A DNA stretch of 64,000 nt from Microbacterium stercoris (GCF_017592545.1 NZ_JAGFOA010000003.1:167544-231543), one strand, 5' to 3'; positions 17,284 to 25,706 are shown, counted from the first letter of the stretch. Program-made: numbers and translations. The notes: generated from the sequence alone by a model not told the origin.

Positions 17284-18666
17284 ATGTCCGAGAAGAAGCG
17301 CCTGATCCTGAACCTGTTCGAGATGAACACACCCAGCCACATCACGCACGGCCTGTGGCGACTCGACGGCAACCAGCGCGAGCGCTTCAACGACATCGAC
17401 TACTGGATCGAGCTCGCGCAGCTGCTCGAGGGCGGCGGGTTCGACGGCATCTTCCTCGCGGATGTCGTGGGCACGTACGACACGTTCCGCGGCGGCCCGG
17501 AGACGGCGCTGCGCGAGGGGATGCAGATCCCCAGCAACGACCCCCTGCTGCTGGTGCCGGCCATGGCCGCCGTCACCAAGCGCCTCGGCTTCGGCGTCAC
17601 CTTCTCGACGACCTACGAGCCCCCGTTCGCCTTCGCGCGCCGCATGTCCACGCTCGACCACCTCACGAAGGGCCGGATCGGCTGGAACATCGTCACGTCC
17701 TACCTGCCGAACGCGGCGAAGAACTTCGGCCTCGACAACGAGGTGCCGCACGACCAGCGCTACGCCATCGCCGACGAGTACCTGCACGTGCTCTACAAGC
17801 TGTGGGAGGGATCCTGGGACGACGACGCGGTGCTGCGCGACCGGGAGCGCGGCGTCTACACCGACCCCTCGAAGGTGCGCTACATCGATCACGTCGGGGA
17901 GCACTTCCGGGTGAAGGGCCCGCACCTGGCCGAGCCCTCGCTGCAGCGCACGCCGGTGCTGTTCCAGGCGACCGGATCGCCCGCGGGCATCGCGTTCGCC
18001 GGGCGGCACGCCGAGGTCGTCTTCACGGGCGGGCGCTCGGTGGCCGACTTCCAGAAGAACGCCCTCGCCATGCGCGAGGGGGCGATCGCCCAGGGCCGCG
18101 AGGGCTCTGACATCAAGTTCATCGTGCAGGCGGGCATCGTCGTGGGCCGCACCGAGGAGGAGGCGGCCGACAAGTGGCGCCGCTACCGCGAGCACACGAG
18201 CCTCGAGGGCATCCTCGCCCACATGAGCCTGCCGATCGATCTCCCCGCCTTCCCGCGCGACACCCCGCTGCGCGAGGTGCCCGGGGCCGAGCGCTTCGCG
18301 GCATCCGAGGACGACACGGTCGGATCCGCCCTGGATCGGATCGTCGCGGGTCGCGAGGACCGCTTCTTCGTCGCGGGCACGCCGAAGGTCGTCGCCGACG
18401 AGATCGAGCTGTGGCTCGATGAGGCGGGCATCGACGGCATCAACCTGCGCCAGTACCACTCGTTCGACACGGCCCGCGACTTCGCCGACCTCGTGGTGCC
18501 CGAGCTGCGTCGCCGCGGACGCCTGCGCGACGAGGACGAGGCCCCGCAGACGCTGCGCGAGCGCCTGTTCGACCGCGGCGCCCGCCTGCCTGAGAACCAC
18601 ATCGGCACCCGCTACCGCGGCGGCGCGCACTTCGACGAGCCCGTGCCGACGCTCGCGCTCGTCTGA
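17284..18666 (+). CDS. LLM-class FMN-dependent monooxygenase (NtaA/SnaA/DszA/DmoA family)
   Basis: 460 residues of the bacterial luciferase-like superfamily, in the long NtaA/DszA branch. The start RLILNLFEMNTPSHITHGLWR, the GRIGWNIVTSYLPNAAKNFG motif at about 135-155 and the PVLFQATGSPAGIAFA motif near 225 are characteristic. Members use FMNH2 from a separate reductase to cleave C-S or C-N bonds. Next to an SfnB/DszC-like enzyme and an ABC importer, an organosulfur substrate is the best guess. It has its own promoter and a tandem repeat upstream. No flavin reductase gene is in the window. Confidence 0.88.
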   Translation: MSEKKRLILNLFEMNTPSHITHGLWRLDGNQRERFNDIDYWIELAQLLEGGGFDGIFLADVVGTYDTFRGGPETALREGMQIPSNDPLLLVPAMAAVTKRLGFGVTFSTTYEPPFAFARRMSTLDHLTKGRIGWNIVTSYLPNAAKNFGLDNEVPHDQRYAIADEYLHVLYKLWEGSWDDDAVLRDRERGVYTDPSKVRYIDHVGEHFRVKGPHLAEPSLQRTPVLFQATGSPAGIAFAGRHAEVVFTGGRSVADFQKNALAMREGAIAQGREGSDIKFIVQAGIVVGRTEEEAADKWRRYREHTSLEGILAHMSLPIDLPAFPRDTPLREVPGAERFAASEDDTVGSALDRIVAGREDRFFVAGTPKVVADEIELWLDEAGIDGINLRQYHSFDTARDFADLVVPELRRRGRLRDEDEAPQTLRERLFDRGARLPENHIGTRYRGGAHFDEPVPTLALV

Positions 18667-18761
18667 GGCAGCACCTCACCGCCCGCACCTCGCCCGCGTG
18701 AGCGGATCGCTCCACTCGCGTAACGCGGGGGAGCCGCCGCCCGAAACGGCGGCGCGAGAGT

Positions 18762-18782
18762 CTGGGGGCACCCCACCCCCAG
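18762..18782 (+). promoter_or_regulatory. Hairpin abutting the ribosome-binding site of the FNT gene
   Basis: CTGGGGG and CCCCCAG form a 7-bp stem around a 7-nt loop. The right arm runs into AGGAGG (18781-18786), so folding could limit access to the ribosome-binding site. Confidence 0.35.
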
Positions 18783-18790
18783 GAGGCCCC

Positions 18791-19678
18791 ATGTCGTACG
18801 TCAAGCCCGCCGAACTGATCACGAGCATGATCGACGCCGGCGAATCGAAGATCCTGATGTCGACCCGCGACACGCTGATCCGGGCGTTCATGGGCGGCGC
18901 CATGCTCACGCTCGGCGCCGCGTTCGCGGTGACCGTGTCGACGCAGACGGGGCAGCCCCTGCTCGGCGCTCTGCTGTTCCCTGCCGGGTTCGTGCTGCTC
19001 TACCTGCTGGGGTACGACCTGCTGACGGGCGTGTTCACGCTCGCCCCGCTGGCTCTCTTCGACCGGCGACCGGGCATCACCCTCGGAGGCATCGGGCGCA
19101 ACTGGGGGCTCGTCTTCCTCGGCAACTTCGCCGGCGCGTTCCTCGTCGCCGTGTGCATGGCGATCTACTTCACCTACGGCTTCAGCACCGAGCCGAGCGC
19201 CGTGGGGGTCGCGATCGGCGAGATCGGCCATGGGCGCACGCTCGGCTACGCCGAGCACGGAGCGGGCGGCATGCTGACGCTGTTCATCCGCGGCATGCTC
19301 TGCAACTGGATGGTGTCGACCGGCGTGGTCGCCGCGATGATGTCGACCTCGGTACCCGGCAAGGTCATCGGCATGTGGCTGCCGATCATGCTGTTCTTCT
19401 ACATGGGCTTCGAGCACTCGGTCGTCAACATGTTCCTCTTCCCGACCGGCCTGCTGCTCGGCGCCGACTTCACGCTCGTCGACTACCTGGTGTGGAACGA
19501 GATCCCCACCGTGGTGGGCAACCTCGTCGGCGGCCTCACGTTCGTGGGGCTGATGATCTACGCCACCCACGGCCGCACCGCCCCGAAGCGCGTGGTGCTC
19601 ACCCGCCCCAACGGCAAGAGCTTCGCCGCATCGCCCACCCGCGTGCCGGCGCACATGCTCTCCCGCTCGGACGCCTGA
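18791..19678 (+). CDS. Formate/nitrite transporter (FNT) family channel
   Basis: 295 residues with six membrane segments. The FNT start SYVKPAELITSMIDAGESK, the F-L-G-N-F-A-G-A motif (LVFLGNFAGAF) and the later MWLPIMLFFYMGFEHSVVNMFL segment match the family. FNT pentamers pass small monovalent anions (formate, nitrite, hydrosulfide) across the cytoplasmic membrane. Beside sulfur-compound monooxygenases it could export a product such as formate or a sulfur anion; this is inference. AGGAGG 5 nt upstream supports the start. Confidence 0.92.
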   Translation: MSYVKPAELITSMIDAGESKILMSTRDTLIRAFMGGAMLTLGAAFAVTVSTQTGQPLLGALLFPAGFVLLYLLGYDLLTGVFTLAPLALFDRRPGITLGGIGRNWGLVFLGNFAGAFLVAVCMAIYFTYGFSTEPSAVGVAIGEIGHGRTLGYAEHGAGGMLTLFIRGMLCNWMVSTGVVAAMMSTSVPGKVIGMWLPIMLFFYMGFEHSVVNMFLFPTGLLLGADFTLVDYLVWNEIPTVVGNLVGGLTFVGLMIYATHGRTAPKRVVLTRPNGKSFAASPTRVPAHMLSRSDA

Positions 19679-19719
19679 CCCGAGCCCGGCACCTGGGCTC
19701 CCGCACGAGCCCAGCCGCG

Positions 19720-19746
19720 CCCCGTTCTGCTCTCGGCGGAACGGGG
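19720..19746 (+). promoter_or_regulatory. PopR-like operator upstream of the XRE regulator gene
   Basis: Arms CCCCGTTCTGC and GCGGAACGGGG flank 5 bp and pair at all but one position. The core TCTGCT-CTC-GGCGGA is a variant of the site upstream of clpP at 20127. The site is about 36 bp upstream of the start point, so it would allow autoregulation. Confidence 0.6.
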
Positions 19747-19769
19747 TGCGGGCGTCGACCGGCGGTGCC

Positions 19770-19775
19770 TACCGT
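19770..19775 (+). promoter_or_regulatory. -10 element for the XRE regulator
   Basis: TACCGT ends 7 nt before the ATG at 19783. Confidence 0.45.
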
Positions 19776-19782
19776 GTGGAGC

Positions 19783-20121
19783 ATGGCCGAACTGCTCCCG
19801 CTGCGCACCCCGTCACCCGCGACGGATCCGGATCCGCTCTGGCGGCATCTCGTCGGCGAGCGGCTGCGGCGTATGAGGCACGCGCGCGGCGAGCGCCTGG
19901 CCGACGTCGCGCGGCGGGCCGGCATCTCGGTGCAGTACCTGTCGGAGATCGAGCGCGGCCGCAAGGAGCCCTCGAGCGAGATGGTCTCGGCGGTGCTCGG
20001 GGCGCTCGGCGGCACCCTGCTCGAGCTCGCCTCCGGGGTCGCCGACGATCTGCGCGCGGCCGCACCGGATGCCGCGCCCGCCGCACCGTCCGGCGCACGC
20101 GTCTTCGCCCTCGCGGCCTGA
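19783..20121 (+). CDS. XRE-family regulator of the ClgR/PopR type
   Basis: 112 residues. A helix-turn-helix spans about 28-78 (LRRMRHARGERLADVARRAGISVQYLSEIERGRKEPS), the arrangement seen in ClgR and PopR, which activate clp genes in actinobacteria. The protein ends FALAA; terminal Ala-Ala is the feature reported for degradation of Streptomyces PopR by ClpP1P2, so this regulator may itself be a Clp substrate. It is followed at 75 bp by two clpP genes, and both it and clpP are preceded by matching palindromes. The assignment as a PopR homologue is from context and motif, not a search. Confidence 0.85.
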   Translation: MAELLPLRTPSPATDPDPLWRHLVGERLRRMRHARGERLADVARRAGISVQYLSEIERGRKEPSSEMVSAVLGALGGTLLELASGVADDLRAAAPDAAPAAPSGARVFALAA

Positions 20122-20126
20122 CCCCT

Positions 20127-20141
20127 TCTGCCCCCGGCAGA
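20127..20141 (+). promoter_or_regulatory. PopR-box palindrome upstream of clpP
   Basis: TCTGCC-CCC-GGCAGA is a perfect palindrome just after the regulator stop codon and 55 bp before the clpP start. From memory, TCTGCC-N3-GGCAGA is the site reported for PopR at the Streptomyces lividans clpP3 clpP4 promoter. CAGGCT at 20185-20190, 6 nt before the ATG, is the likely -10. Confidence 0.7.
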
Positions 20142-20196
20142 TCGGCCCACGGCGGATCCGTCCCCACGGATCCCGCGGCCGACGCAGGCTGGCGGC

Positions 20197-20817
20197 ATGG
20201 CTGAAGAAGGAAAGATCCCGCACTTCACGAGCGAGGCCCGCAACGCGCTGTACCTGCGTCGTGTGCTGATGCTCGACGGACCGCTCGACGACGACAACGG
20301 CACCCTGCTGGTGACCCAGCTGCTCGCGCTCGCCGCGGAGGATCCGGTCTCCGACATCGCGCTGTGGATCCATTCGCCGGGCGGATCCGTGCCGTCGATG
20401 CTCGCGATCCGCGACGTCATGCGGCTCATCCCGAACGACGTGTCGACCCTCGCGATCGGCCTGGCGTGCAGCGCCGGGCAGTTCCTGCTGTCGGCGGGCA
20501 CGGCGGGGAAGCGACGCGCGATGCCGCACGCGCGGATCCTGCTGCACCAGGGGTCGGCGGGTATCGGGGGCACCGCGGCGGACGTCGAGCTGCAGGCCGA
20601 CGACCTGCGGCACATGCGCGACACCGTGCTGGGGCTGATCGCCGACGACACGGGCCAGCCCCGGGAGCGCGTCTTCGAGGACTCGCTGCACGACCACTGG
20701 TACACCGCGCGGGAGGCGGTCGAGTACGGGTTCATCGACGGCGTCGTCGGCTCGTTCGCCGAGGTCATGCCCGAGCAGCGCTCGCGGCTCGGCCTGCGCG
20801 CGGAGGTGGCGGCATGA
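20197..20817 (+). CDS. clpP: ATP-dependent Clp protease proteolytic subunit, accessory, triad intact
   Basis: 206 residues. ClpP fold with an intact triad: Ser92 (GLACSAGQFLLSAG), His117 (PHARILLHQ) and Asp162 (VFEDSLHDHW). ClpP rings degrade proteins delivered by Clp ATPases in the cytoplasm. No ATPase or trigger factor is adjacent. The pairing with a PopR-like regulator resembles the inducible clpP3 clpP4 operon of Streptomyces, so this is probably a second set beside a housekeeping clpP1P2 elsewhere. Its stop overlaps the next start (ATGA). Confidence 0.93.
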   Translation: MAEEGKIPHFTSEARNALYLRRVLMLDGPLDDDNGTLLVTQLLALAAEDPVSDIALWIHSPGGSVPSMLAIRDVMRLIPNDVSTLAIGLACSAGQFLLSAGTAGKRRAMPHARILLHQGSAGIGGTAADVELQADDLRHMRDTVLGLIADDTGQPRERVFEDSLHDHWYTAREAVEYGFIDGVVGSFAEVMPEQRSRLGLRAEVAA

Positions 20818-21407
20818 GCGGCAGCTACACGATTCCGAACGTGATCACGCGGGATCCGCGGGGCGAGCGGATCATGGACGTCTACTCGCACCTGCTGTCG
20901 GAGCGGGTCGTGTACCTCGGCACGGCGATCGACGCGGGGGTCGCCAACGCGCTCATCGCCCAGCTGCTGCACCTCGAGGCCGACAGCCCCGACCGCGAGA
21001 TCCAGCTCTACATCAACTGCGAGGGCGGCGATCCGTCCGCGATGCTCGCGGTGCACGACACGATGCAGTACGTGCGGCCCGCGGTGGCCACGACCGTCGT
21101 CGGACAGGCGGTCGGGGCAGGGGCGGTGCTGCTCGCGGCCGGCGCGGCGGGGCGACGTGCGGCGCTGCCGCACGCGCGCATCGTGCTGCACCAGCCCGGC
21201 GCGCAGAGCCGCGGCACGATCCCGGATCTGATCCTGCATGCCGACGAGCTGGTGCGCGTGCGCGGCGAGATGGAGGGCATCCTGTCGGCGCACACGGGCC
21301 GCTCGCGCGACCAGCTGCGGCACGACACCGACCGCGACCGCGTCTTCACCGCGGACGCCGCCGTGGGCTACGGCCTCGTCGACCGGGTGCTCTCGCAGCG
21401 GGAGTGA
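20814..21407 (+). CDS. ClpP paralogue lacking the catalytic serine
   Basis: 197 residues. ClpP fold, with His126 (PHARIVLHQP) and Asp171 (RHDTDRDRV) in place. The nucleophile motif reads GQAVGAGAVLLAAG: the serine position is Gly101, encoded GGG. The axial HQPGAQSRG segment is normal. It is translationally coupled to the active paralogue, so a mixed ring with an inactive subunit, as known for ClpR in plastids and cyanobacteria, is likely. A sequencing error is improbable because the change needs more than one base from a serine TCN codon, though one base from AGC would suffice. Confidence 0.92.
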   Translation: MSGSYTIPNVITRDPRGERIMDVYSHLLSERVVYLGTAIDAGVANALIAQLLHLEADSPDREIQLYINCEGGDPSAMLAVHDTMQYVRPAVATTVVGQAVGAGAVLLAAGAAGRRAALPHARIVLHQPGAQSRGTIPDLILHADELVRVRGEMEGILSAHTGRSRDQLRHDTDRDRVFTADAAVGYGLVDRVLSQRE

Positions 21408-21426
21408 CGCCCGCCCCGCCCGGGAG

Positions 21427-21432
21427 CAGGAT
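21427..21432 (+). promoter_or_regulatory. -10-like element for the S33 peptidase
   Basis: CAGGAT ends 6 nt before the ATG at 21439, within the 31-bp gap after the clpP pair. Confidence 0.35.
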
Positions 21433-21438
21433 GGAGAC

Positions 21439-22722
21439 ATGACCGCCTTCTCCTACCGGATGCGCGACCGCGTCATCCGCGACCACACCGTCACCGTGCC
21501 GCTCGACTGGACGGATCCGTCCCGCGGATCGATCGAGGTCTTCGCCCGGGAGGTGGCGCACGTCGACAGGCAGGAGGCACCGATCCTGGTGTTCCTGCAG
21601 GGTGGACCGGGCGGCAAGGGGCCGCGCCCGATGCCGGGCGACGACTGGCTCGGCGAGGTGCTGAAGACGCACCGGCTGCTGCTGCTGGATCAGCGCGGCA
21701 CGGGACGCTCGACCCGCGTACAGGCCTCGTCGATCGCGGGGATGACCCCGGCGGAGGCGGCCGACTTCCTGCGCTGCTTCCGGGCCGAGCAGATCATCGC
21801 CGACCTCGAGCACCTGCGCACCACGGTGTTCGAGGGCGTGCGGTGGCAGACGCTCGGGCAGAGCTACGGCGGATTCCTCACGCTGACGTACCTGTCGCTG
21901 CATCCGGAGGCCGTATCGGCGTCGTACGTGACGGGCGGGCTGACGTCGTTCGAGCCGGATGCGGTCGACGTCTACCGCCGCACCTTCCCGCGGGTGGCGG
22001 CCAAGACCGCCGAGTTCTATCGCCGCTATCCGCAGGACGCCGACGTGATCGCGCGCGTGGTCGACGTGGTCGAGAACAACGAGGTGCGCCTGCCCTCCGG
22101 CGACCGCCTGAGCGCCCGCCGCCTGCAGACCCTCGGCATCGACTTCGGCATGCAGCCGGGCTTCGAGCGTCTGCACTGGATGTTCGACGAGGCATTCACC
22201 GCGGGCGGGCGCCTCAGCGACGGCTTCCTCGCCGAGGTGGACGCGCACACGCAGTACTGGGGCGGCCCCCTGTACGCGCTGCTGCAGGAGGAGATCTACG
22301 CGTCGGGCCCTGGCGCCACCGCCTGGGCGGCCGAGCGCGTGCGTGCCGAGCTCGGCACGTTCGAGGCGACCGGATCCGGCCCCGTCCCGTTCACGGGGGA
22401 GATGTTCTTCCCGTGGCAGTACGACGAGGTCGCGTCCCTGCGCCCGTTCCGGGACGCGGCCCATGCCCTCGCCGACCGCGAGGATCATCCGGTGCTCTAC
22501 GACCCGGATCAGCTGCGCCGCAACGAGGTGCCGATCGCGGCGGCCATGTACTTCGACGACATGTACGTCGACTTCGGCTACGCGCAGGACACCGCCCGCG
22601 CCGTGCCGCACACCCACCTGTGGGTCACGAACGAGTACGAGCACGACGGCCTGCGCCAGGACACCCGCGTGGTGCGCGCGCTGATCGACCGTGTGGTCGC
22701 CGAGGGAGGGCCGCGCGGCTGA
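21439..22722 (+). CDS. Alpha/beta hydrolase, S33 proline iminopeptidase type
   Basis: 427 residues. The oxyanion motif GGPGG is at about 55-60, the nucleophile serine lies in GQSYGG near 143, and a candidate catalytic histidine is in NEYEHDGLR near the C-terminus. Length and the cap region match S33 aminopeptidases that release N-terminal proline. No signal peptide is seen, so it is cytoplasmic. It follows the clpP pair by 31 bp, and may finish the breakdown of peptides released by Clp; that link is inference. Confidence 0.88.
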   Translation: MTAFSYRMRDRVIRDHTVTVPLDWTDPSRGSIEVFAREVAHVDRQEAPILVFLQGGPGGKGPRPMPGDDWLGEVLKTHRLLLLDQRGTGRSTRVQASSIAGMTPAEAADFLRCFRAEQIIADLEHLRTTVFEGVRWQTLGQSYGGFLTLTYLSLHPEAVSASYVTGGLTSFEPDAVDVYRRTFPRVAAKTAEFYRRYPQDADVIARVVDVVENNEVRLPSGDRLSARRLQTLGIDFGMQPGFERLHWMFDEAFTAGGRLSDGFLAEVDAHTQYWGGPLYALLQEEIYASGPGATAWAAERVRAELGTFEATGSGPVPFTGEMFFPWQYDEVASLRPFRDAAHALADREDHPVLYDPDQLRRNEVPIAAAMYFDDMYVDFGYAQDTARAVPHTHLWVTNEYEHDGLRQDTRVVRALIDRVVAEGGPRG

Positions 22723-22754
22723 GCCGCGGGCGCGGCGCGGGCGGGGCCCGGACC

Positions 22755-23479
22755 GGGAGGGGGTCTCGGATCGGGAGGGCCGGATCCGAGATTCTCGTCC
22801 TCCCGTCGCGGGATCTCCTCTGAAGGCGGGCGCGCGGAGGGGATCGGCTGGGGGTCGGCGCGCGGCGCGGGCGGGCGGGCGGCACGGGCGGGCGCGCCGA
22901 TGGGCGGCGCGGCGGGCGGCGCGGCGGGCGGCGCGGATCGGGAGGGCATCTCGGATCGGGAGGGCCGGATCCGGGATTCTCATCCTCCCGTCGCGGGATC
23001 CCCTCCGGGCGCGCGCGTGGGCGTGCGGGCGGGTGCGCCGGCGGGCGTGTGGATCGGGAGGGGATCTCGGATCGGGAGGGCCGGATCCGGGACTCTCGTC
23101 CTCCCGTCGCGGGATCCCCTCCGGGCGCGCGTGGGCGGGCGGGCGGGTGCGCCGGCGGGCGGCGGATCGGGAGGGGATCTCGGATCGGGAGGGCGGGATC
23201 CGGGATTCTCGTCCTCCCGTCGCCGGATCTCCTCCGTACGCGGGCGCGGGGAGGGGATCGGCTGGCGGCCGGCGCGCGGCGCGGGCGCCTGGATCGGGAG
23301 GGGATCTCGGATCGGGAGGGCTGGATTCGGGATTCTCGTCCTCCCGTCGCGCGATCCCCTCCGGGCGCGCGCGTGGGCGGGCGGGCGGGGGCGCGGGCGC
23401 CGCGCGCGGATCGGGAGGGGATCTCGGATAGGGAGGGCCGGATCCGGGATACTCGTCCTCCCGTCGCGGGATCTCCTCC
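22755..23479 (+). repeat. Hairpin array 2: six 67-bp palindromic units
   Basis: Units start at 22755, 22940, 23056, 23169, 23296 and 23413; each is 67 bp. Outer arms GGAGGGGATC and GATCCCCTCC pair perfectly in three units. The inner arms CGGGAGG and CCTCCCG are fully complementary. The 20-nt loop GCCGGATCCGGGATTCTCGT is private to this array. With three further pairs next to the outer arms the stem reaches 20 bp around a 3x3 internal loop. Spacers of 46 to 118 bp are extremely GC-rich (GGGCGGGC runs). The array fills the gap between convergent genes and ends 31 bp before a terminator. No other gene is supported in 22723-23557. Confidence 0.9.
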
Positions 23480-23510
23480 GAACGCGGGCGCGGGCGGGTC
23501 CGCAGACGAC

Positions 23511-23540
23511 GAAGGCCCCGTCCGAGCGGACGGGGCCTTC
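23511..23540 (-). terminator. Terminator for the Bax-inhibitor-1 gene
   Basis: GAAGGCCCCGTCC and its complement form a 13-bp stem with a 4-nt loop, 17 bp past the stop of the minus-strand gene. It can act in both directions. Confidence 0.8.
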
Positions 23541-23557
23541 GTGTCGGGCGGGGTGCG

Positions 23558-24466
23558 TCAGTCGTTGCCGCGCAGGATCGCGAGGATGCGCAGGATCTCG
23601 ACGTAGATCCAGACGACCGTCGCGACGATGCCGAACGAGGCCTTCCAGCCGAGCTTGCGGGGGGCGCCGTTGCGGGCGCCGTTCTGCACGAACTCGAAGT
23701 CCATCACGAGCGAGTAGGCGCCCATCAGCACGGCCAGCACACCGATGATGACGCCGAGCGGAATGCCCATGACCTCGATCGAGCGGACGCCCCAGGCGAG
23801 GTCGCCGAAGGTGCCGTTGCCGAACGGGATGTTGCCGCCGAACCACATGAGGCCGAGGTTCAGCAGGCTGAACACGCCGTAGCCGAGCAGCGCGACGAGG
23901 AAGATCTTGTTCGCCTTCGGCGAGGTGCGCACCTTGCCGCTCGAGAACAGCGCGAGCGTGACGCCGACGACCGCGACGGTCGCCAGGGTGGCCTGGAACA
24001 CGATGCCGGGGAAAGCCAGCTCCATCCACAGCGAGAACGCGCCGATGAACAGGCCCTGTGCCGCCGAGTAGGTGAGCACGAGGCCGGCGCCCGGCAGGCG
24101 CTTGAACGCGTTGACGAGGCCGAGCACGAAGCCGACGAGCGCACCGACGATCGCGATGCCCATGCCGAGGCCCGGGTTCTGCAGCGTGAAGAACCATCCC
24201 GCGACGGCGCCGACGAGCAGCACCGCGAACGAGGCGATGGTCTTGTGGATGGTGTCCTCGACGGTCATGCGACCGGTGTCGACCGCGCCGGCGGCGGGGG
24301 CGGAGAACATGCCCTCCAGGTGCTCGGCGTGCGGGGCCGGGGGCACGAGGCCCGCGCCCTGCGGGCGCGCGTCGAAGCCGGGGCCGTACGGCGACGACGA
24401 CGTCGGGGCAGCCGGGGGACGCGTGGACGTCTGGAATGCGGGGTCAGTGAATCCGAACTTGGCCAT
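23558..24466 (-). CDS. Bax inhibitor-1/YccA family membrane protein
   Basis: 302 residues. A Pro/Ser/Thr-rich cytoplasmic N-terminus of about 75 residues is followed by seven membrane segments, matching the actinobacterial YccA-like branch. Typical segments are SFAVLLVGAVAGWFFTL, TYSAAQGLFIGAFSLWM and the C-terminal VVWIYVEILRILAILRGND. The ATG at 24466 (MAKFGFTDPAF) is preceded by GGAGCTGACC; the frame extends further upstream but lacks support. Function in bacteria is uncertain; relatives act as calcium leak channels. Confidence 0.9.
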   Translation of the reverse strand: MAKFGFTDPAFQTSTRPPAAPTSSSPYGPGFDARPQGAGLVPPAPHAEHLEGMFSAPAAGAVDTGRMTVEDTIHKTIASFAVLLVGAVAGWFFTLQNPGLGMGIAIVGALVGFVLGLVNAFKRLPGAGLVLTYSAAQGLFIGAFSLWMELAFPGIVFQATLATVAVVGVTLALFSSGKVRTSPKANKIFLVALLGYGVFSLLNLGLMWFGGNIPFGNGTFGDLAWGVRSIEVMGIPLGVIIGVLAVLMGAYSLVMDFEFVQNGARNGAPRKLGWKASFGIVATVVWIYVEILRILAILRGND

Positions 24467-24612
24467 GATGGTCAGCTCCAAATGGTTTCTCGACAGCGCC
24501 ATCGAGCGCCGTGAGTCAACTGTACTCACGGTTTCCTATGCCTGGACTGGGCAATTCGCCCCGATGTTGCGCCCCGGGCGAACGCCCCTCGAAGGCCGTC
24601 GGGGGCCCGACC

Positions 24613-24618
24613 TAGGCT
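24613..24618 (+). promoter_or_regulatory. -10 element for the GDPD gene, leaderless
   Basis: TAGGCT ends 6 nt before the ATG at 24625. Confidence 0.6.
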
Positions 24619-24624
24619 GGTCGC

Positions 24625-25656
24625 ATGCCACGTCGGACGCCGCTCGTGATCGGCCACCGCGGAGCGCCCGGCTACCGTCCGGAGCACTCGCGGTCGTCCT
24701 ACGATCTCGCGCTCGAGCAGGGGGTCGACGCGGTCGAGCCCGACATCGTGGCCACCCGAGACGGCGTGCTGGTCGTGCGCCACGAGAACGAGATCTCGGG
24801 CACCACCGATGTCGCCGACCACCCCGAGTTCGCCGATCGCCGCACGACGAAGACGGTCGACGGCGTCTCGCTCACGGGCTGGTTCACCGAGGACTTCACC
24901 TGGGACGAGCTCTCGACGCTGCGCACCCGCGAGCGCATCCCGCAGATCCGGCCCCGCAGCGCGACCTTCGACGACGCGCAGCCGATCCTGCGCCTCACCG
25001 ATCTGCTCGAGCTCGTGCATCTCGGATCTCTCGACCGCGGCCGCGAGATCGGCGTGGTGCTCGAGGTCAAGCACGCGACCTATTTCGAGGGCATCGGGCT
25101 CGACCTCGTGCCGATGATCCTGCGCGACCTGCAGCGCACCGGATGGGACAGCGGGGCGCTGCCGCTGGTGGTGGAGGCGTTCGAGTCGACCGTGCTGCAG
25201 CGTCTGCGTGCGGCCGACCTGCCCGCGCAGTACATCTACTTACTCGAGGCCAAGGGCACGCCCTTCGACCTGCTCGCGTCGCTCGGCACGGCCGCGCCCA
25301 CCTATCCCTGGACGGCCACCCCCGCGGGCCTCGACGCGCTCGTCGGCACGGTCGACGGCATCAGCGTCGACAAGCGCATGATCCTGGCGCCGGATCGCAT
25401 CGGTCGCGCCACGGGCCCGTCGCCCGTCGTCGCCGACGCGCACGCGCGCGGGCTGCAGGTGTTCACGTGGACGGCCCGTCCGGAGAACGCCTTCCTCGTG
25501 AAGGAGTTCCGTGGGCACGGCGGCAAGCCCGCGTTCGGCGACTACGAGTCGGAGTGGGAGATCATCCGTCGCGCCGGGGTGGACGGGGTCTTCGTCGACC
25601 ATCCGGATCTCGGGGTCGCGTTCTTCCGCGAGCGAGACGGATCCGCGCGGGACTGA
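24625..25656 (+). CDS. Glycerophosphodiester phosphodiesterase family protein
   Basis: 343 residues, GlpQ-type TIM barrel. HRGAPGYRPEHS at about 11-22 and VEPDIVATRDGVLVVRHEN at 37-55 give the metal-binding Glu-Asp pair and the catalytic histidines. The enzyme hydrolyses glycerophosphodiesters to glycerol 3-phosphate and an alcohol. There is no signal peptide, so a cytoplasmic location is likely. The long form with an insertion after the first histidine matches GlpQ homologues. Confidence 0.92.
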   Translation: MPRRTPLVIGHRGAPGYRPEHSRSSYDLALEQGVDAVEPDIVATRDGVLVVRHENEISGTTDVADHPEFADRRTTKTVDGVSLTGWFTEDFTWDELSTLRTRERIPQIRPRSATFDDAQPILRLTDLLELVHLGSLDRGREIGVVLEVKHATYFEGIGLDLVPMILRDLQRTGWDSGALPLVVEAFESTVLQRLRAADLPAQYIYLLEAKGTPFDLLASLGTAAPTYPWTATPAGLDALVGTVDGISVDKRMILAPDRIGRATGPSPVVADAHARGLQVFTWTARPENAFLVKEFRGHGGKPAFGDYESEWEIIRRAGVDGVFVDHPDLGVAFFRERDGSARD

Positions 25657-25706
25657 TCCGGGTCCGCCCCGCAGTGGGCTCGCAGGCCACTGTCGGAGGC
25701 CCGATC

